Shown piece by piece: positions 24,133 to 36,601 of a stretch of DNA of 64,000 nt (position 1 is its first letter; every line of letters begins with the position of its first letter). A model generated the notes under the pieces. That model made no database searches. It was not told the DNA's origin and worked only from the letters and a program-made list of their open reading frames with translations. Origin of the DNA: Davidsoniella eucalypti (Eukaryota > Ascomycota > Sordariomycetes > Microascales > Ceratocystidaceae); NCBI GenBank assembly GCA_004009845.1, contig RMBW01000038.1, positions 1 through 64,000 of the forward strand, written 5' to 3'. The position numbers and the translations under genes are program-made.

Positions 24133-26190
24133 TTATAGCTCGTCAAACACGCGCAGCGACTCGTCCCATTGTGCCGCCGAGTTGGAATCATGTGATAAGC
24201 CAGCAGCAATCGCTGCCTTGCTTGACGTCGTCCGAGCCGCGTCCCGGGCGCCTTCTTGGGCTATAACGCCAATGATAGTTCCTTCGCCCCTCGGTCGTCC
24301 AGCCTGGATCTGGATTTCCGGAACTACCTCCACTGCTGCTGCTGCAGAAACACTATCTTTTAAGTCTGGGGAAATGGGGGGATCGGCAGAAACAACGGAG
24401 ACATACTCCTGTTCTTCTGCCACATCATCGCCCCCTAGGAACAGCATAGCGACGAGACCGACGGCAATGATGCCCAACATGATGATCCAGACCACACGCA
24501 GCCGTGATCGTGTGCGTTCTTTCCACTCGCTGTCGGCTGTTTGCCACTTTTTGACTGTATCGCGGACTCGGTCGACCCGGGCACTGAGCGCCTCCATCTC
24601 TTCGCGGCCCTGCACGATGCGCGCGTGCATATGCTCGATGCGCTGCTTTTTCTTGTCCATGTCCCGGAACGACTGGAATTCTGATAGCTGCGCGCGCACT
24701 TCTGTCTCGAGAGCCTGTGAGTCGTGCATAAAGGACCCTGTCACGGCATCCGATTCGTCCACCAGATTGCGCATGTGTGTCACGCTCTGCTGCAGCGAAA
24801 GATAAAGCTCGAGGATCGACCGATAGGCATCTTCGGTGTAGTTTAAAGAGTGCGTTGAGAAGCTCTGTAGGTCTGATACCATCTCCTCTAACGTGCTGTT
24901 GCCGGGTAAAGCCATTGTGTTAGCCGGTGATGTAATGCATGACAATGGTAATTTGAGAGTAGCAATCTCAAAGAGTGGGTTTTTTATTCTTCTTTCTTAC
25001 CTTACGCCTGGAGGACTGCAGAGCTTTGTCTGCTCGTCCCAAAATCCCGCCTGAAGTTGCATTCGATTCTGACTCTGAATTTGGTTCGTGTTCTGCAAGC
25101 CTGCCTGGGGCAATGAAACCTGCATCGGGCAGTTTTGACTCTGACTTTGGTTTTGGCTATACAACAGTATTGGCTGCACCAGTGGCTCTTCCTCGATACT
25201 GTTGACGCTGTGTAGCCCAGCAGATCGTTCGGTCAAGGTGCTTCCATACAATGAGCGTTGCCCAGAGGCAGCACTAGACAACATTCCACTACTTCCGACG
25301 CTGCCATTCGCTAGAGATATTTTGGAGGGTGTCGTCACAGGGCTGAGCAACTCGCCTCTGGGGCCCGCGATGGCTATGCTACTTTTGTTGCTAACGCTCC
25401 CGCTGCCGCTTCCGCCACTGACTGGAGGGGAGTTTAATCCCGAGACCACGCTTCCTGAATCGCCGGTTGCCGTACTGGACACTGATATGGGCACCGACGC
25501 CGTGCTAGAAAATCCCGTGTCCGTCCTCCGTTGCCACTGCTGCAACAATGGCATTGGTTGTTGCATCTGTGACTGCTGTTGCTTCTGTATTATAGCGACT
25601 GGGGCGCTAGAACTTGCGCTATTTGCTGAGGATGTGTTGGCAGCCAGCGCTGCCATCTGTATAGCTTGCATGCGATCAAATGCTTCGCTGCGGTTTATGC
25701 CAGCCTGTTGGCCATTGGTATTAGCAGCAGCTTTTGGTGCATGTTCAGACACAGCAGTAGCAGCAGCAGATTCTGGTGGTAGGCTTGCCAGAGATGCTAT
25801 AGACACGGTCGACCCAGGCACAACGCTTGCTACGCTGTCGCGCACGGAGATGGCGCTGCGGCGCGTAGGAGAATATAGCTCAGATATGGAGCGGGTGACT
25901 TGATGGCGCGAGCGGTATGGCGAGGTGATCTTTTGTGGCTCAACTATGGGGGCCGCGCTGGAAGAAGCAGAGGCAGAGGAGACGTAGGAGTCGTCTCCAA
26001 CGGCGGGCGCTGTGGACGTTGGTATAGATCGCGAAGAAGGATTCTGGCTGTAATTATTTTGATGCGATGGTGGCAATGCTGACGTCGTAGATGATGATAT
26101 TGGCTGCGAGTTGAGCGAGGCAAGCGATGTTGTTGAAGGCCCTCTAGGCGGCAATCCTGCGTCGGCCTTTGGGCTCCGTCTACTCAGCAT
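24133..26190 (-). CDS. Ser-rich protein with coiled coil and one TM segment (two exons, 650 aa)
   Basis: I join two minus-strand frames, 26190-25001 and 24895-24133, through an inferred 105-nt intron. The donor is GTAAGA at 25000, a CTAAC branch lies at 24923-24919, and the acceptor is AACAG just before 24895. The junction keeps frame (V-S-T-L-E-E-M). The first 395 residues are Ser/Ala/Gln-rich and probably disordered, with low-complexity Gln/Asn tracts. Residues of about 400-530 are helical and charged (YTEDAYRSILELYLSLQQSV, then KKWQTADSEWKERTRSRLR), typical of a coiled coil. A TM helix follows at about 531-550 (VVWIIMLGIIAVGLVAMLFL), and a tail of about 100 residues is rich in acidic residues, Ala and Ser. 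The helical-TM half resembles conserved hypothetical proteins of filamentous fungi that I remember without a function. Alternatively the 24133-24945 frame is a separate gene with its own ATG at 24915, but that ATG would fall inside the predicted intron. Confidence 0.7.
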
Positions 26191-27360
26191 GGCTAGCTTG
26201 TATATTTTGCCTGCTACGATTTGTCGCTTGTTGCAGGACGTCGCTATGACAGCGACCCTATCGACGGCGCAATAGCTGCCGAAATGACGCTGTATCTGCG
26301 GCCTCGGTGCTTCGCACACTATGCGAGCAGAAGACAGGCAGGCGATAAGCTCGGTAGGATCTTATTCTTACTGACGGGCTCGTATAGAATATATGTAGAT
26401 CTAGCAGTGGGAGTAGGCGCATGAGCTAGTAACCGTTGTCGAGTTCGAAGATGCACGTCAATAAGAGTCCATTTCAAGATATGTATGCGGTCCCAGTGGC
26501 GTAAAAACAGAGACCCAAGATCGTATGTATGCAGGAAAAGTAGGAAAGTCTGTTATATCGCAGCGGCTGATGGCAGTATTTTGTTGCGCCAAGGCCACCC
26601 TTTGCGACACTTTCTTCAGTGATAGAAGACAAAGAAATGCTATGGGTTGTTGATTGTTCTATGGCAGAAAAGAACGATGAAGCTAAGATAGCATCAAGAA
26701 TGAATGATATAATGTGCGTTTCTCAGTGCGCGACGAACTTAGCAAGCAAAAAGCTAACCGCGGAATTTAGATGGTTTGTTTGTTTGCTTGTGATGCAAAG
26801 CCGATCACTTGAGCTGCCCGTTTCTTTGCCAGTTGCGAAATATGTCAGATGCTTGGCAGTTGTTGGCAGGTGTCATCATACATGTACATTCTCATTAATC
26901 ATGTGAACGCAGTGCTCAAACAAAACAGTGATGTAATCATGTATATTTGTCATCTGGATAGCTTGGTTCATTCATTGTTATAATTGCAGATACTTTGCTA
27001 TCTCGTCTACAAACTCAAAAGTACAAACCCAAGTTGGGTTCGAAGGGTGTAAGCACTTAAATTTAGTAAGTGTGGCTGCTGGCAGGCCAGAACGATGCTT
27101 CATTAAAGACAATTATAAGCTGTTTAGTTTTTTTAAACGCCATTAACGCCAATGCGGAAGAGCAACTATGCGAATATGAAAGAAAAAGGAAACATAAGTA
27201 CAAAATAATATCAACAGATGTTATGCGAATAAACCAAGCCCAGTGACTACAATTTCGCCCTACGTGCTATAACGGTAGGACAACCAGACAGAAACGGCGA
27301 GGCAGATGTTTACCCGCTCTATGAGCAAACAAAACCCTCCCTCTTTGTCTTCGTCGATGT
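26191..27360. other. Intergenic, no gene recognised
   Basis: This 1.2-kb gap is the promoter side of the coiled-coil membrane protein gene and the 3' flank of CGR1. The 27120-27240 part is AT-rich. Short frames at 26221-26424 and 26619-26906 lack recognisable motifs. Nothing else seen. Confidence 0.45.
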
Positions 27361-27804
27361 TTATGAGTGCAGGAGCTTGTTGCGCTTTTCCCTGCGTTTC
27401 AATCTCTCTACGCGCTTCTTGTGCATCTTCGCCTCGAGTTCTTGGAGGCGCTCTCTCTCGGCCTTGGCCTCGCGGCGGTCGCGAATGTTCTTGATACGGT
27501 TCTGACGCTCCTCCTCCTTCTCCTGCTTCATCTCCTTCTCTTTGGCCTTCATGGCCGCCATTTCCAGACGCAGCTTGGCACGCTTTTCGAACGATGTAAG
27601 ACCGGAGGCGGGACGGAAAGCCTTCTTGGGTTCGTGCCATTGCTTGCCTATTGATACAAAGAAAGGCTACTGTTAGCATATAGTGCCTGGGATAGAAAAG
27701 CTGGGGATGATAGACTTACCATTCTTCCGCATGCCCATATTCTTGATAGCACCGGTGACAGTAGGCAGAGAGACCTCATGGGTCGCAGCTTTGGTACCAA
27801 CCAT
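27361..27804 (-). CDS. CGR1: rRNA-processing protein Cgr1 (123 aa)
   Basis: Two exons on the minus strand, 27804-27720 and 27647-27361, with a 72-nt GTAAGT...AATAG intron. The frame is kept across GMRKN-GKQWHEPKKAF. The short N-terminus leads into the family signature GKQWHEPKKAFRP, then LTSFEKR. A highly charged Lys/Glu/Arg coiled coil follows, then the basic end MHKKRVERLKRREKRNKLL. Cgr1 (CCDC86-like) acts in the nucleolus in pre-rRNA processing and 60S subunit biogenesis. The length is normal for the family. It is divergent from PRP46 with 461 bp between the start codons, so they may share a promoter. Confidence 0.95.
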
Positions 27805-28265
27805 GATGGATATCGTGATGAAAGCGACTTTAAAGAGGCTTGCGACTGTTGGATTGGTCCAAGTGAACAGATTGGTGAGATATGAAAGCAAAGATAAATT
27901 CAAAAAATCCCAAAAATGCATACTCTGCGTACAATCGAGCAAGCAGAAGCCCTCTACAATTATTTTACAATGCGATAACTTTTTCCCCCACAATTATGTC
28001 TTATCGCTTATCGCTTGGACTGTCAGACAGTCCCAAACATCTGGCGAACAGCCTCTGACACCTGGCAGGAGCTTTTTGCGACCGACGGAATCCTTGCTCA
28101 AGACCCTTGTTCACTGTAACTGCTTCTCGGTCTTGCTAGGAAAGGCTCGCTTTCAGCCTTGCTATCGCATCACGAACTTTTTTTTTGTTGACAAGTTGCT
28201 GTGGAATTTGCTTGATAGACCCCATTACCTTCTTTACCTGACACAACACTGATATACGATAATAC
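27805..28265. promoter_or_regulatory. Shared divergent promoter region CGR1 / PRP46
   Basis: 461 bp between the divergent start codons of CGR1 and PRP46. It contains A/T-rich tracts, including a T9 run at about 28180-28188 close to the PRP46 start. I cannot assign specific factor sites. The promoter role is inferred from the gene arrangement only. Confidence 0.5.
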
Positions 28266-29926
28266 ATGGCGACCACACAGAAACCGTCGACATCCTCTAT
28301 GGAAGGGCCACCTCCCGCTCCGGATCTAGCTGGTCTTGTCGCCGCCAACACCAAGTCCTGCCGTTCTCTCTACGACTCCGTCCCCGATGGAAAGCGCCAG
28401 AAACTCGACTTCTCCACCAAGCCGGATCAACCCGACGAAGATGCCGACGCGGTTGCCAATGCCACGCGCTTCCGCAACGAATATGCCTCCGTCCAGACCC
28501 TTCCGCCTGCTCTAGCCGCTAAGCAACCCGTACCCGGAAAGCGCAAGATCGGCGCGCGTGCCGCTGCTGCTGCCAACGGAGGCTCTACGGCCGGTAGCAT
28601 GAAGCTTCTCGAAGGTCCTGTGGGCTCGTCATCAAACGCATTGGTACTCAAAGACCGCAATGGCGCAACACCAGGTGCTGCTGCTTCTGCTGGAGCTGAC
28701 GCCCACAACCACAATACTACGGCGCTCAGCCGTGCGGCAATCTTACAGGCATCGAAGCCAGACTGGCATGCCCCTTGGAAACTTATGCGAGTTATTTCCG
28801 GGCACCTAGGTTGGGTGCGCAGCTTGGCTGTCGAGCCAGGCAACAAATGGTTTGCTAGTGGTGCTGGTGATCGCACTATCAAAGTATGGGATCTGGCCAC
28901 TGGTGGCCTCAAAGTGACCCTCACCGGCCACATCTCAACTGTGCGTGGATTGGCCGTCTCGCCACGCCATCCGTACCTTTTTTCCTGCGGTGAGGACAAG
29001 ATGGTCAAGTGCTGGGATCTGGAGACGAACAAGGTCATCAGACACTATCACGGTCACCTAAGCGGCGTCTACACCCTCTCGCTACACCCCACACTTGACG
29101 TGCTTGTCACCGGTGGTCGTGACGGTGTGGCTCGTGTTTGGGATATGCGTACCCGTAGCAACATCCACGTTCTCGGCGGCCACACCGGCACGGTGACCGA
29201 CGTCAAGTGCCAGGACTCCGATCCGCAAGTAATCTCCTCGTCACTAGACGCCACGGTGCGACTGTGGGATCTGGCTGCTGGTAAAACTATGGGCGTTCTT
29301 ACGCATCACAAGAAGGGTATCAGAGCGCTCGCGCTTCATCCTCGAGAGTTCACCTTTGCCTCGGGTAGCGCTGGTAGTATCAAACAGTGGAAGTGCCCTG
29401 AGGGTGCTTTCATGCAAAATTTTGAGGGCCACAATGCCATCATCAATACCCTGGCAGTAAACGAAGAGAATGTCATGTTCTCCGGAGGTATGTGGTTTTC
29501 CCATCTTGCTAAGCCAACTTGATCGAAATCATTCATCCCTATGTGTACATAATACTAATTGTTTTCTCACCCCCCTCGGTAGCTGATAACGGCTCTATGA
29601 GCTTCTGGGATTGGAAGACGGGTTATCGTTACCAGAGCCTAGACACAACTGCACAGCCTGGCTCTCTGGATGCTGAGGCAGGTATCATGGCATCAATCTT
29701 TGATCACTCCGGAATGCGTTTGATCACCGGCGAAGCCGACAAGACCAGTAAGTTATTCTTCTCTTCTTTTTCGTCCATCACATAGGTTATCCCTAGAATG
29801 ATACATTCGTCTTATCCTGTGTACTGACCCTTTTGTTTAGTCAAGGTCTGGAAGCAAGACAGCGATGCTACACCAGAAACGCATCCTATAGAGTGGAATC
29901 CTACTTTGGCGAAAAGAAGGTTCTAA
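28266..29926 (+). CDS. PRP46: Pre-mRNA-splicing factor Prp46 / PLRG1, WD40 protein (490 aa)
   Basis: Exons 28266-29487, 29583-29747 and 29841-29926 (1473 nt). Intron donors are GTATGT and GTAAGT, with acceptors GGTAG and TTTAG, all in frame. After a basic, Ala-rich N-terminus of about 160 residues comes a seven-bladed WD40 propeller. Its first blade begins RVISGHLGWVRSLAVEPGN and its repeats end in KVWDL, KCWDL, RVWDM and RLWDL. The last blades carry SFWDWKTGY and EADKTIKVWKQD, and the protein ends PIEWNPTLAKRRF, the usual PLRG1/Prp46 tail. It is a component of the Prp19-associated complex (NTC) needed for spliceosome activation in the nucleus. Divergent from CGR1 and convergent with ORC1, 319 bp apart. 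Confidence 0.96.
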
Positions 29927-30245
29927 GTAAGGGAATTTTCGGTTTGTTGATATTTTTGCTATTGTGTGGAGTGTCCTATCATCTGTTTCTAAAGACATCA
30001 TGTGGCGTTGGTGGCGTTGGCTTAGATTTTTTACATATATCAAAGTTTGGTTGTATTAATGGAACGTATATAGTTCAGAAGAGCTAATCAAAAGGCGGTT
30101 TCTGATATACTAGATTATCTCGAAAAGTAAATGTGTCTATAACGCCGTGAAAATAACATGATAATCAAAACATAGGCCGTCGACTGTCTATAGTAGAGTA
30201 GCAAAAAAAAGCAAAAGGTAAAGAAAGGAAGGAAGGCATTACTAC
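29927..30245. other. Convergent intergenic spacer PRP46 / ORC1
   Basis: 319 bp holding the 3' ends of two convergent genes. A repeated GTTGGTGGCGTTGGC motif and A-rich runs near 30200 could be part of the 3' untranslated regions. No clear bidirectional hairpin terminator. Confidence 0.4.
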
Positions 30246-32670
30246 TTAGTTCTGCAGATTGACGCCAAGTTCTTTGATCTCGGGATCATCGTGGAATGCC
30301 ATCGTAATCTCATCATCCGAGATGGCCAGTCTTACTTTACTTGGCCGCTCGACCTTGTGAGCCTCTAGAACAATGACTCCAGCCGCCACAAGTCCCAGCG
30401 CTGCGTCTTGGAAGGCCATTAGTGCTGTAGGTGCCAAAGCAGCCGTTCCCTGTGGCGTCATTCTCACTGCTCCCGGACCAAGGAGACTAGAAACTAAATC
30501 TTCTGCATTTTTACCCGCTGATGTTCTCAGCATAGATCCCAGTTCTGCCAGAACATCACCCATCGAGACCTCGCCTATACCGGCACGACGTAGACGTATC
30601 AATAGAGCAGACAACAGTAACTTGGGCGCTAGAGGCAAAGCCCGAAGGGCTTGTTGGATAGGGTTTGAAGTTGCCTCGTTTATGGCCTGGCGGATGGTCT
30701 GGATGGTCACACGCCCAATGCCTGCCATATTCTGGGCTCCTTTGGTTTTTGATGGTGTTTGTGGTACAGCATTGTTGGCACCAAGTTCGGCAATCTCGAC
30801 TGCACGACGACAGATATCCAAGGCTCGGCGAGCATCACCGGAAACAGCGGCAACCTTTCTGCTAGCAAATTGGATGGCATCAGGTTCAACAATGCTTCCA
30901 GACACGCCTTCTAAGCGGGACTGAATGATCGTCATAAGCTGTTCATGGTTATAACCAGGGAAAGGAATACGTGTGAGACCTGTAGTGTAACTTGTTAGCG
31001 GCTATATATGGCATAGTGGGATATCCTAAGTTCGTGTGCTGGAATTGACTTACCGAGACGACTGCTGATTTTATTGCTTAGAGTTCTTTCAGGAAGATCC
31101 ATAGTGTTGGCTACAGCAAGCACAATAAGTCTTGAATGTCTAAGGGCTGGCCAATTGAAGAAGTTATACATAACCCCCTGGTTCTTAGTCACCAACTGAT
31201 CAAGCTCGTCCATGAGGACAACACAAGGCACTCTTCGTGGGTTTGGTGCACTAAACTCGCGCTCTAGTAGATCGAGAGCTTGGGAGGGCGATACTCTCTC
31301 GCCCTTGAGAGCCTCCCACAGAAGCGCATAAGATTGATGGGGATCAGTGATCTTCATACCATTAATTTCAACAAAAATGAAGTCATCCAGCTCATCATTC
31401 AACACGCTATCCTCTAATCGAGCAATGACTTCACGGACTGTTGCTGTTTTTCCAGTGCCGGGAGTACCGCTGATGTAGATACAGTTGCTAGTACCGTTTG
31501 AGATAGCCTTTTCAAGATGGAAATACACTTCTGCAAACTCGTTTTCTCGACAGGGCAATGTCAAAGGAACGGCAGCTACGTGAAGCTGGGTTCTGGCCTG
31601 TTGGAAAGGAGATGCTGTGATGCTGTCCATCGAGATAACGCGCGTAGCAAGAGGAGTGAACTCCAGCGCTTTCTTTGCGCTCCTATTGGTATATTCGCAT
31701 TAGTCACGGTTATAATCACCCGGCATTCACGACCATTGTTATATTATACCCCTTGTGCTGAGATCCACCAGTAGTAGCCGTTGCATTGATTCTGCGCGTC
31801 CGTGGCGTCATTGGTGTCTGTTTATCTCCATGCTGCGCGCCAGTCTTTCCCGCCAAGGCATCTGCGTTCGATTTGCGAGTCAATTTGGTGCTATCGGCAG
31901 TGTATTGTAGCAGAGCTTGAAGATCACGGTATCCGCGATACATGTTCTCCCACACAAATTCATTAGAGTATGTGGTTGTACGCATATTGCAAGCACGCCG
32001 ACAAATAAAGGTTTTGCCAAAATGAGGTGAACTACGCGGTATCTTTCCGGTAGGAAAAGCCTTGCGGAAGCTTGCTTCAGACATGATATTGGCTTTTCCG
32101 GAGATTGAGCCTAGTGGATTGATATCAGAAGCAGCTGTGATGTAAAGCTCATTCTGTAAGGCCGGTTAGCTGCATATTCACTAGATATATATGACGTTAT
32201 AGATACCGTGAACTTACCGGGAGATAATCGTGTCTCTTGCGTTCATTGTTGCGAATCTCTTTGCCTCCAGTGAACCAGACAAAGATAGCTGCCTTCTCGC
32301 CATTGTCGTCTAACGTGAAATCACTAACAATAGCAGCCCAGGACTCACTAAGTCCGTCCGCTCGCAGTAACACGACATCGCCTAGCCAGCACTCAAACTG
32401 GCCAAGTCGTGCACCAATGATGTGATTCGATGGCCGTCTACGCTTCTTGATCTTGCCCTCTTTGTCCTCAGTATCATAGATCCAGTCCCATTCTAGGTCG
32501 TCCTCCTCCGATGAACCTGCCGGGACGTCTGCATAATCGGGGTCCTCTTCGTCGAAGCTACGCAGGTCATCTTCGTCTTCTTCGAGAATCGTGTGTGGCG
32601 GCAATGGCGCCGCGGAAGACGGCGCAAACGCAGACGGGTTTGCGTTGCGGCTGCGACTTGGTCTGACCAT
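30246..32670 (-). CDS. ORC1: Origin recognition complex subunit 1, BAH + AAA+ ATPase (739 aa)
   Basis: Exons on the minus strand: 32670-32218, 32153-31750, 31682-31054 and 30979-30246 (2220 nt), all in frame. The N-terminus is acidic. A BAH domain spans exons 1-2 (WDWIYD, GDVVLLRADG, WFTGGKEI and later CRRACN, FVWENMYRGYRDL). The linker is short. The AAA+ core begins near FAEVYFHLEKAI, with Walker A GTPGTGKT at 358-365 and Walker B VVLMDELD at 440-447. ISSRLGLTRIPFPGYNHEQL follows, then the winged-helix C-terminus (LRRAGIGEVSMGDVLAEL). ORC1 binds origins with ORC2-6 and loads MCM with Cdc6. The BAH domain favours Orc1 over Cdc6. Intron 2 uses a weaker donor, GTATAA, but is the only choice that joins the frames. 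The linker between BAH and AAA+ is shorter than in many animal ORC1 proteins, which is common in fungi. Confidence 0.95.
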
Positions 32671-35600
32671 GGCGGATATGTATCAATATTGACTAACATA
32701 AAACGGAGACACAGCGTCTCTTTCTCTAATCAGAATTTTATTCGGTCACCAACAGCTTGCATAAATCGGCTGTTATTTGAATCGATCGTCAATACTAATT
32801 AATGTTCAATAGCCAAAGTAAACAAATAGAAAGTTCAGAGCGTTAACCCATCGATAAGCTTCAGCCTTCTCAATCCCTGTAAATATTGCCAGCCAATAGT
32901 GTGCGCCAATGGATCCCTATAATCTCAGCCTTGTCGCGATGTTACGCGTTAGACGCGTTTCACTTAAAGTTCGCATTTGGTGGGGGCTCTCTTATTTTCC
33001 AAATGCGGAAGTTACCAAGAGGAACTTCCGGCAGCTACCTATTGATCAACATGTTGTCCGCCCCGCTCTAGACGTCCTCGATATCGTTGAAGATCCGGAA
33101 GCTCATCATCACTTTGGCTCTATATTAATCAATTTCAGCCGCAGTTTTCTCTTTTAGCAAGCATCACTTCTTACGATGTGGCTTCCGGGCAGGGAACAGC
33201 GAAGATCACAAGTTAAACTTCCTTTTCTGAAGCATACAGTCTATTGAAGCCGTAGTTATCCGTTATCATTAGTTGGAGGCTATGTTGGACTTCGCCTTGA
33301 ATTCGCCCTATAAACGTGCAGATCTAAGCGTTTCCAAGGCCCTAGATTCGTTGACGATAGATTTTCTTTCTTGATCAAACGACAGGCGCTCCCATCCCAG
33401 GCTCATTAATTACCTGTGTGCAGTTACATACATTTCTACAATATGGCAATAATTGCAACAATCGTATCTTGACCTAGCGGTGTCTAGGATTCCATGTATG
33501 CTAATCCATTATAGTGTTGCTATCAACACGTTATGCATCCATGTTTTGTGCAATGAGCCTAATGTGGTCTGTGTTGTTACTGAAAATAATAACGAAAGTA
33601 TGCTAGTGTATGCATCGATCCCTAAATACTAGTGGGAAATGCAATACTGAGTATCCCAAGCATGCTCCTATAGCGTTTATGATCTAACTCAGACTACCCG
33701 TTTTCAAAGACGGAGGAAGAAGAAAAATCGAACTAAAAACGAAAGCCTCATATTATCCTCCTAGCTTAGGATTACATGCCATGCGGATGGTAAATATGTA
33801 CATCTTGTCTTCCAATCGTACAGCAGCGTAGCGGTATATTCTTGACAATGTTACGTCTAGCATATACAGAAACATTGATTACAAAAATACAGTGTAGTTT
33901 ATCCCCTGAACGTCCGCTTCTGTATTCCCCTCCTTCTCCTTCTGGAAGAATCACATCCCCTGCCTCTTCCTCCAACTTTCTTCCTATCACTCCTAGACCC
34001 CTAGAATTAGTTTAGTCGCCCTGTGTTTAACTTAACCCAGCCTTTCTAATTATTTATTTATCAGGCTCATAGAGATAGTATAATATTGGGAAGCTAAACT
34101 GAACAGGGTCGATGTGACAAGTGATTTGCTCACCTGAGAAGAAAACATTAGTGTAGTTTGAAGGCGTTGCAGGCGGTGTGTTGGCTTTGTTTTACCAAGG
34201 ACCAGGGGTAAAGAAATTTTTTAATTTTTAAAAAAACTGAGCCTCCAGAAATACAGGTGCATGCCGGTAACTATTAAACTGGTATATCTGCTGGAATTTC
34301 ATGTACCGGCACGGCCCTATAACTAACTACGCAATTCTTACCTTGATCAAGAGGCTACTTCCGCAGCTCTATTCTCTTTTCCCGTTGACTTACACGCTCA
34401 GAATCCTATTTTAAAATTGCAATGTAGATCGGAATAGAGTGCTAACCGCCGTCAGACTGAGATACGCAAGTGTAAAAGAGAAAATAAACTTTAGACATAG
34501 TAATAGAACGGAAAAATCGCATCTGTATGATAGACAGTTTCTCGTGTATGCAAGTCTAGAGAGCCTATGTAGATTATGACATCGCTAAATTGTTAAGGAC
34601 CTTTTCAAAATAACAGATATACATATCTGTACATCTGTATATAATCATATATATACAAATACTAATAGACGTAAGTTTACATACATAGAAAATCGGGAGT
34701 TAGAAAACATTTCTCCTACATAGACGCTACTGCAAGAGAACCCGCCATGCAGCCGAACATGCATCTTAGCTAAATTGATGGCTCAATATTTGGGGATAAT
34801 TGGCACAAAGAAGCAAAATTGGAAAAAACATTATTGGGAATCTCTTCTTGTTGTCTGTCTTCTGAAGTGTACTCTCTATTGGGATTAGCGAGGAAGAACC
34901 AGACCCCCTCTTTAGTCTACGTTACGCTGCATATGGGGATGGTTATTGTTCTTCTTTGGTTTTTTTCCTAGCTGAAGTTTGTTCCTCCTTCCGGGCTTAC
35001 GATTTAGTCTAGACCAGACAGACAGGTCTTTCCTTCTATCTCGCCCTAGTTGCGTCGAGCTAATGCAGGTTCAAATATCAAGACGAAATAATCACCGTCT
35101 TCCAAACAGGCTAGTTATCAGTCTAGTGCACTGTAATGAACAATACAGTATATATCAAACTAATACTTACGAGGCAACATTCTAATCCCGGTCTTGAACT
35201 TAAAAGTTGTCTTATTCAAACATAGCTGGCTATGTTGATTAGTTATTGTGACAACGTTCTTCTACAAGCATCCGTCATCAGTGCATCAGATAAGCGGTAG
35301 ATGCAACGTACTGCCAATCACACAGATCTCACTATATGTTGAGGCTGTGCTCTGTTCTTTTGTGATATCTATTGCGTTGTTCATTTGTTTGTACTTAAAA
35401 CCCCCAAAATATGTAATTGTGCATCACATAGTCAAGCGGTTAGACGGGGAAACACAAACCACGGACCCTGTTGGCATTGTTTTTTTGCTCATAATTTTAC
35501 ATTCACCGGCTAATCAACATATTTCGATACCAATATGGACAAAAGCTCGCATATATCGTGTCGAGTATGGAAGATGTGCTATCAAAAGTAGTATTGGATG

Positions 35601-36570
35601 TAATTTCTCATGTATTTTATACGTGATTTAGTAAGCACAAAAGAGCTCAGTGATGTTTATTGTTCGCATCTTTCAGTATGTATATCGTCTCATGTGCGGT
35701 AATTAACAAATTACACAGGCCAAACAAGCCTGTATGAACAAAATCACGTCGAGGAAACAGATGACTAGACAGGGCACAATTGAAAAAAAAAATGAACACA
35801 GAAAAATATAAAGGTAAACCCCGAAGGTCTTGTAGACACAAGACAAAACATTCGCATAAATGGAAGAAAAGTTTAAGAAGAAAAAAACGCCAGAACCCAG
35901 TGAAAAGATGCCTCCAAGAGACATCTGTAGCACAACCAAAAAGAAAAGAAGAAAACCCAACCACACCAAGTTGAAAACATTGTGAACCAAGAAAAATAAA
36001 ACCACGCCAGAAAATAATAAAAAATAAGTAGAAGAGCCCAATAGAGAAAAACGGAGGGAACTAACTAGCTTTTCGATAAACAATAGATAGGAAGGAAGAT
36101 AATGCGGATGAAAGGGAGGAGATGGATGGTTATCAAATGATGAAACAAAACGCAAACACACCTAGGGAAGGACAAGCAATAGTAGTACAAAAGGGATATC
36201 ATGACAAGGTATGACAGAAAGAAAAGGATGTGTTTGCGCTACGACTTATGAGCCGTCTAATGCTGATTGTGAAAGGAAGTATTGTCGAGAATGAAGGACT
36301 AAGAAAGGAAGTTGAAGAAGGTATAACGGAAAGGTATAGAGATAAAAGTAAGTAAGTGCGAATAGTCATGTATATAGCGCGGTGAAAGCAAGACGTAAAT
36401 ATGCCATTACGATAATTCAGTAGTAGTATGTCATGTGCGTAAGTACTGATCGACAAAAGAGCTTCCGCAAACGTGCCGGGTAGATTTGTCAAGTCATGAA
36501 AAATGGTCGTGAAAGATGCATAGCTATCAAAGCTTTAATGACAAATAAAACGATACCGGCATCAAAACAG

Positions 36571-36601
<31 letters not shown>
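32671..36601. other. Intergenic 3.9 kb, no gene recognised
   Basis: This gap contains the ORC1 promoter side and a long AT-rich tract. Overlapping frames at 32886-33157 encode up to 82 residues without known motifs. 35780-36060 is A-rich on the plus strand and gives only Lys-rich frames. An (AT)14 microsatellite closes the region at 36571-36598. No RNA gene or transposon ends recognised. Confidence 0.45.
36571..36598. repeat. (AT)14 microsatellite
   Basis: Fourteen perfect AT dinucleotides. They end three bases before the stop codon (36602-36604) of the Ser/Arg-rich protein on the minus strand, so they would begin its 3' untranslated region. Confidence 0.95.

Noticed and set aside
24182..24805. 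Plus-strand frame of 207 aa opposite the coiled-coil/TM gene
   Set aside because: Antisense shadow. It is Ser/Arg/Thr-rich, and the minus-strand reading has a coherent coiled coil and TM helix.
32886..33157. Overlapping 61- and 82-aa frames upstream of ORC1
   Set aside because: No recognisable motif and two frames open at once. Short enough to occur by chance in this 3.9-kb gap.
35647..36161. Phe/Leu-rich minus-strand frames that look like membrane segments
   Set aside because: They come from translating a T-rich tract (A-rich on the plus strand). Hydrophobicity here is a composition artefact.
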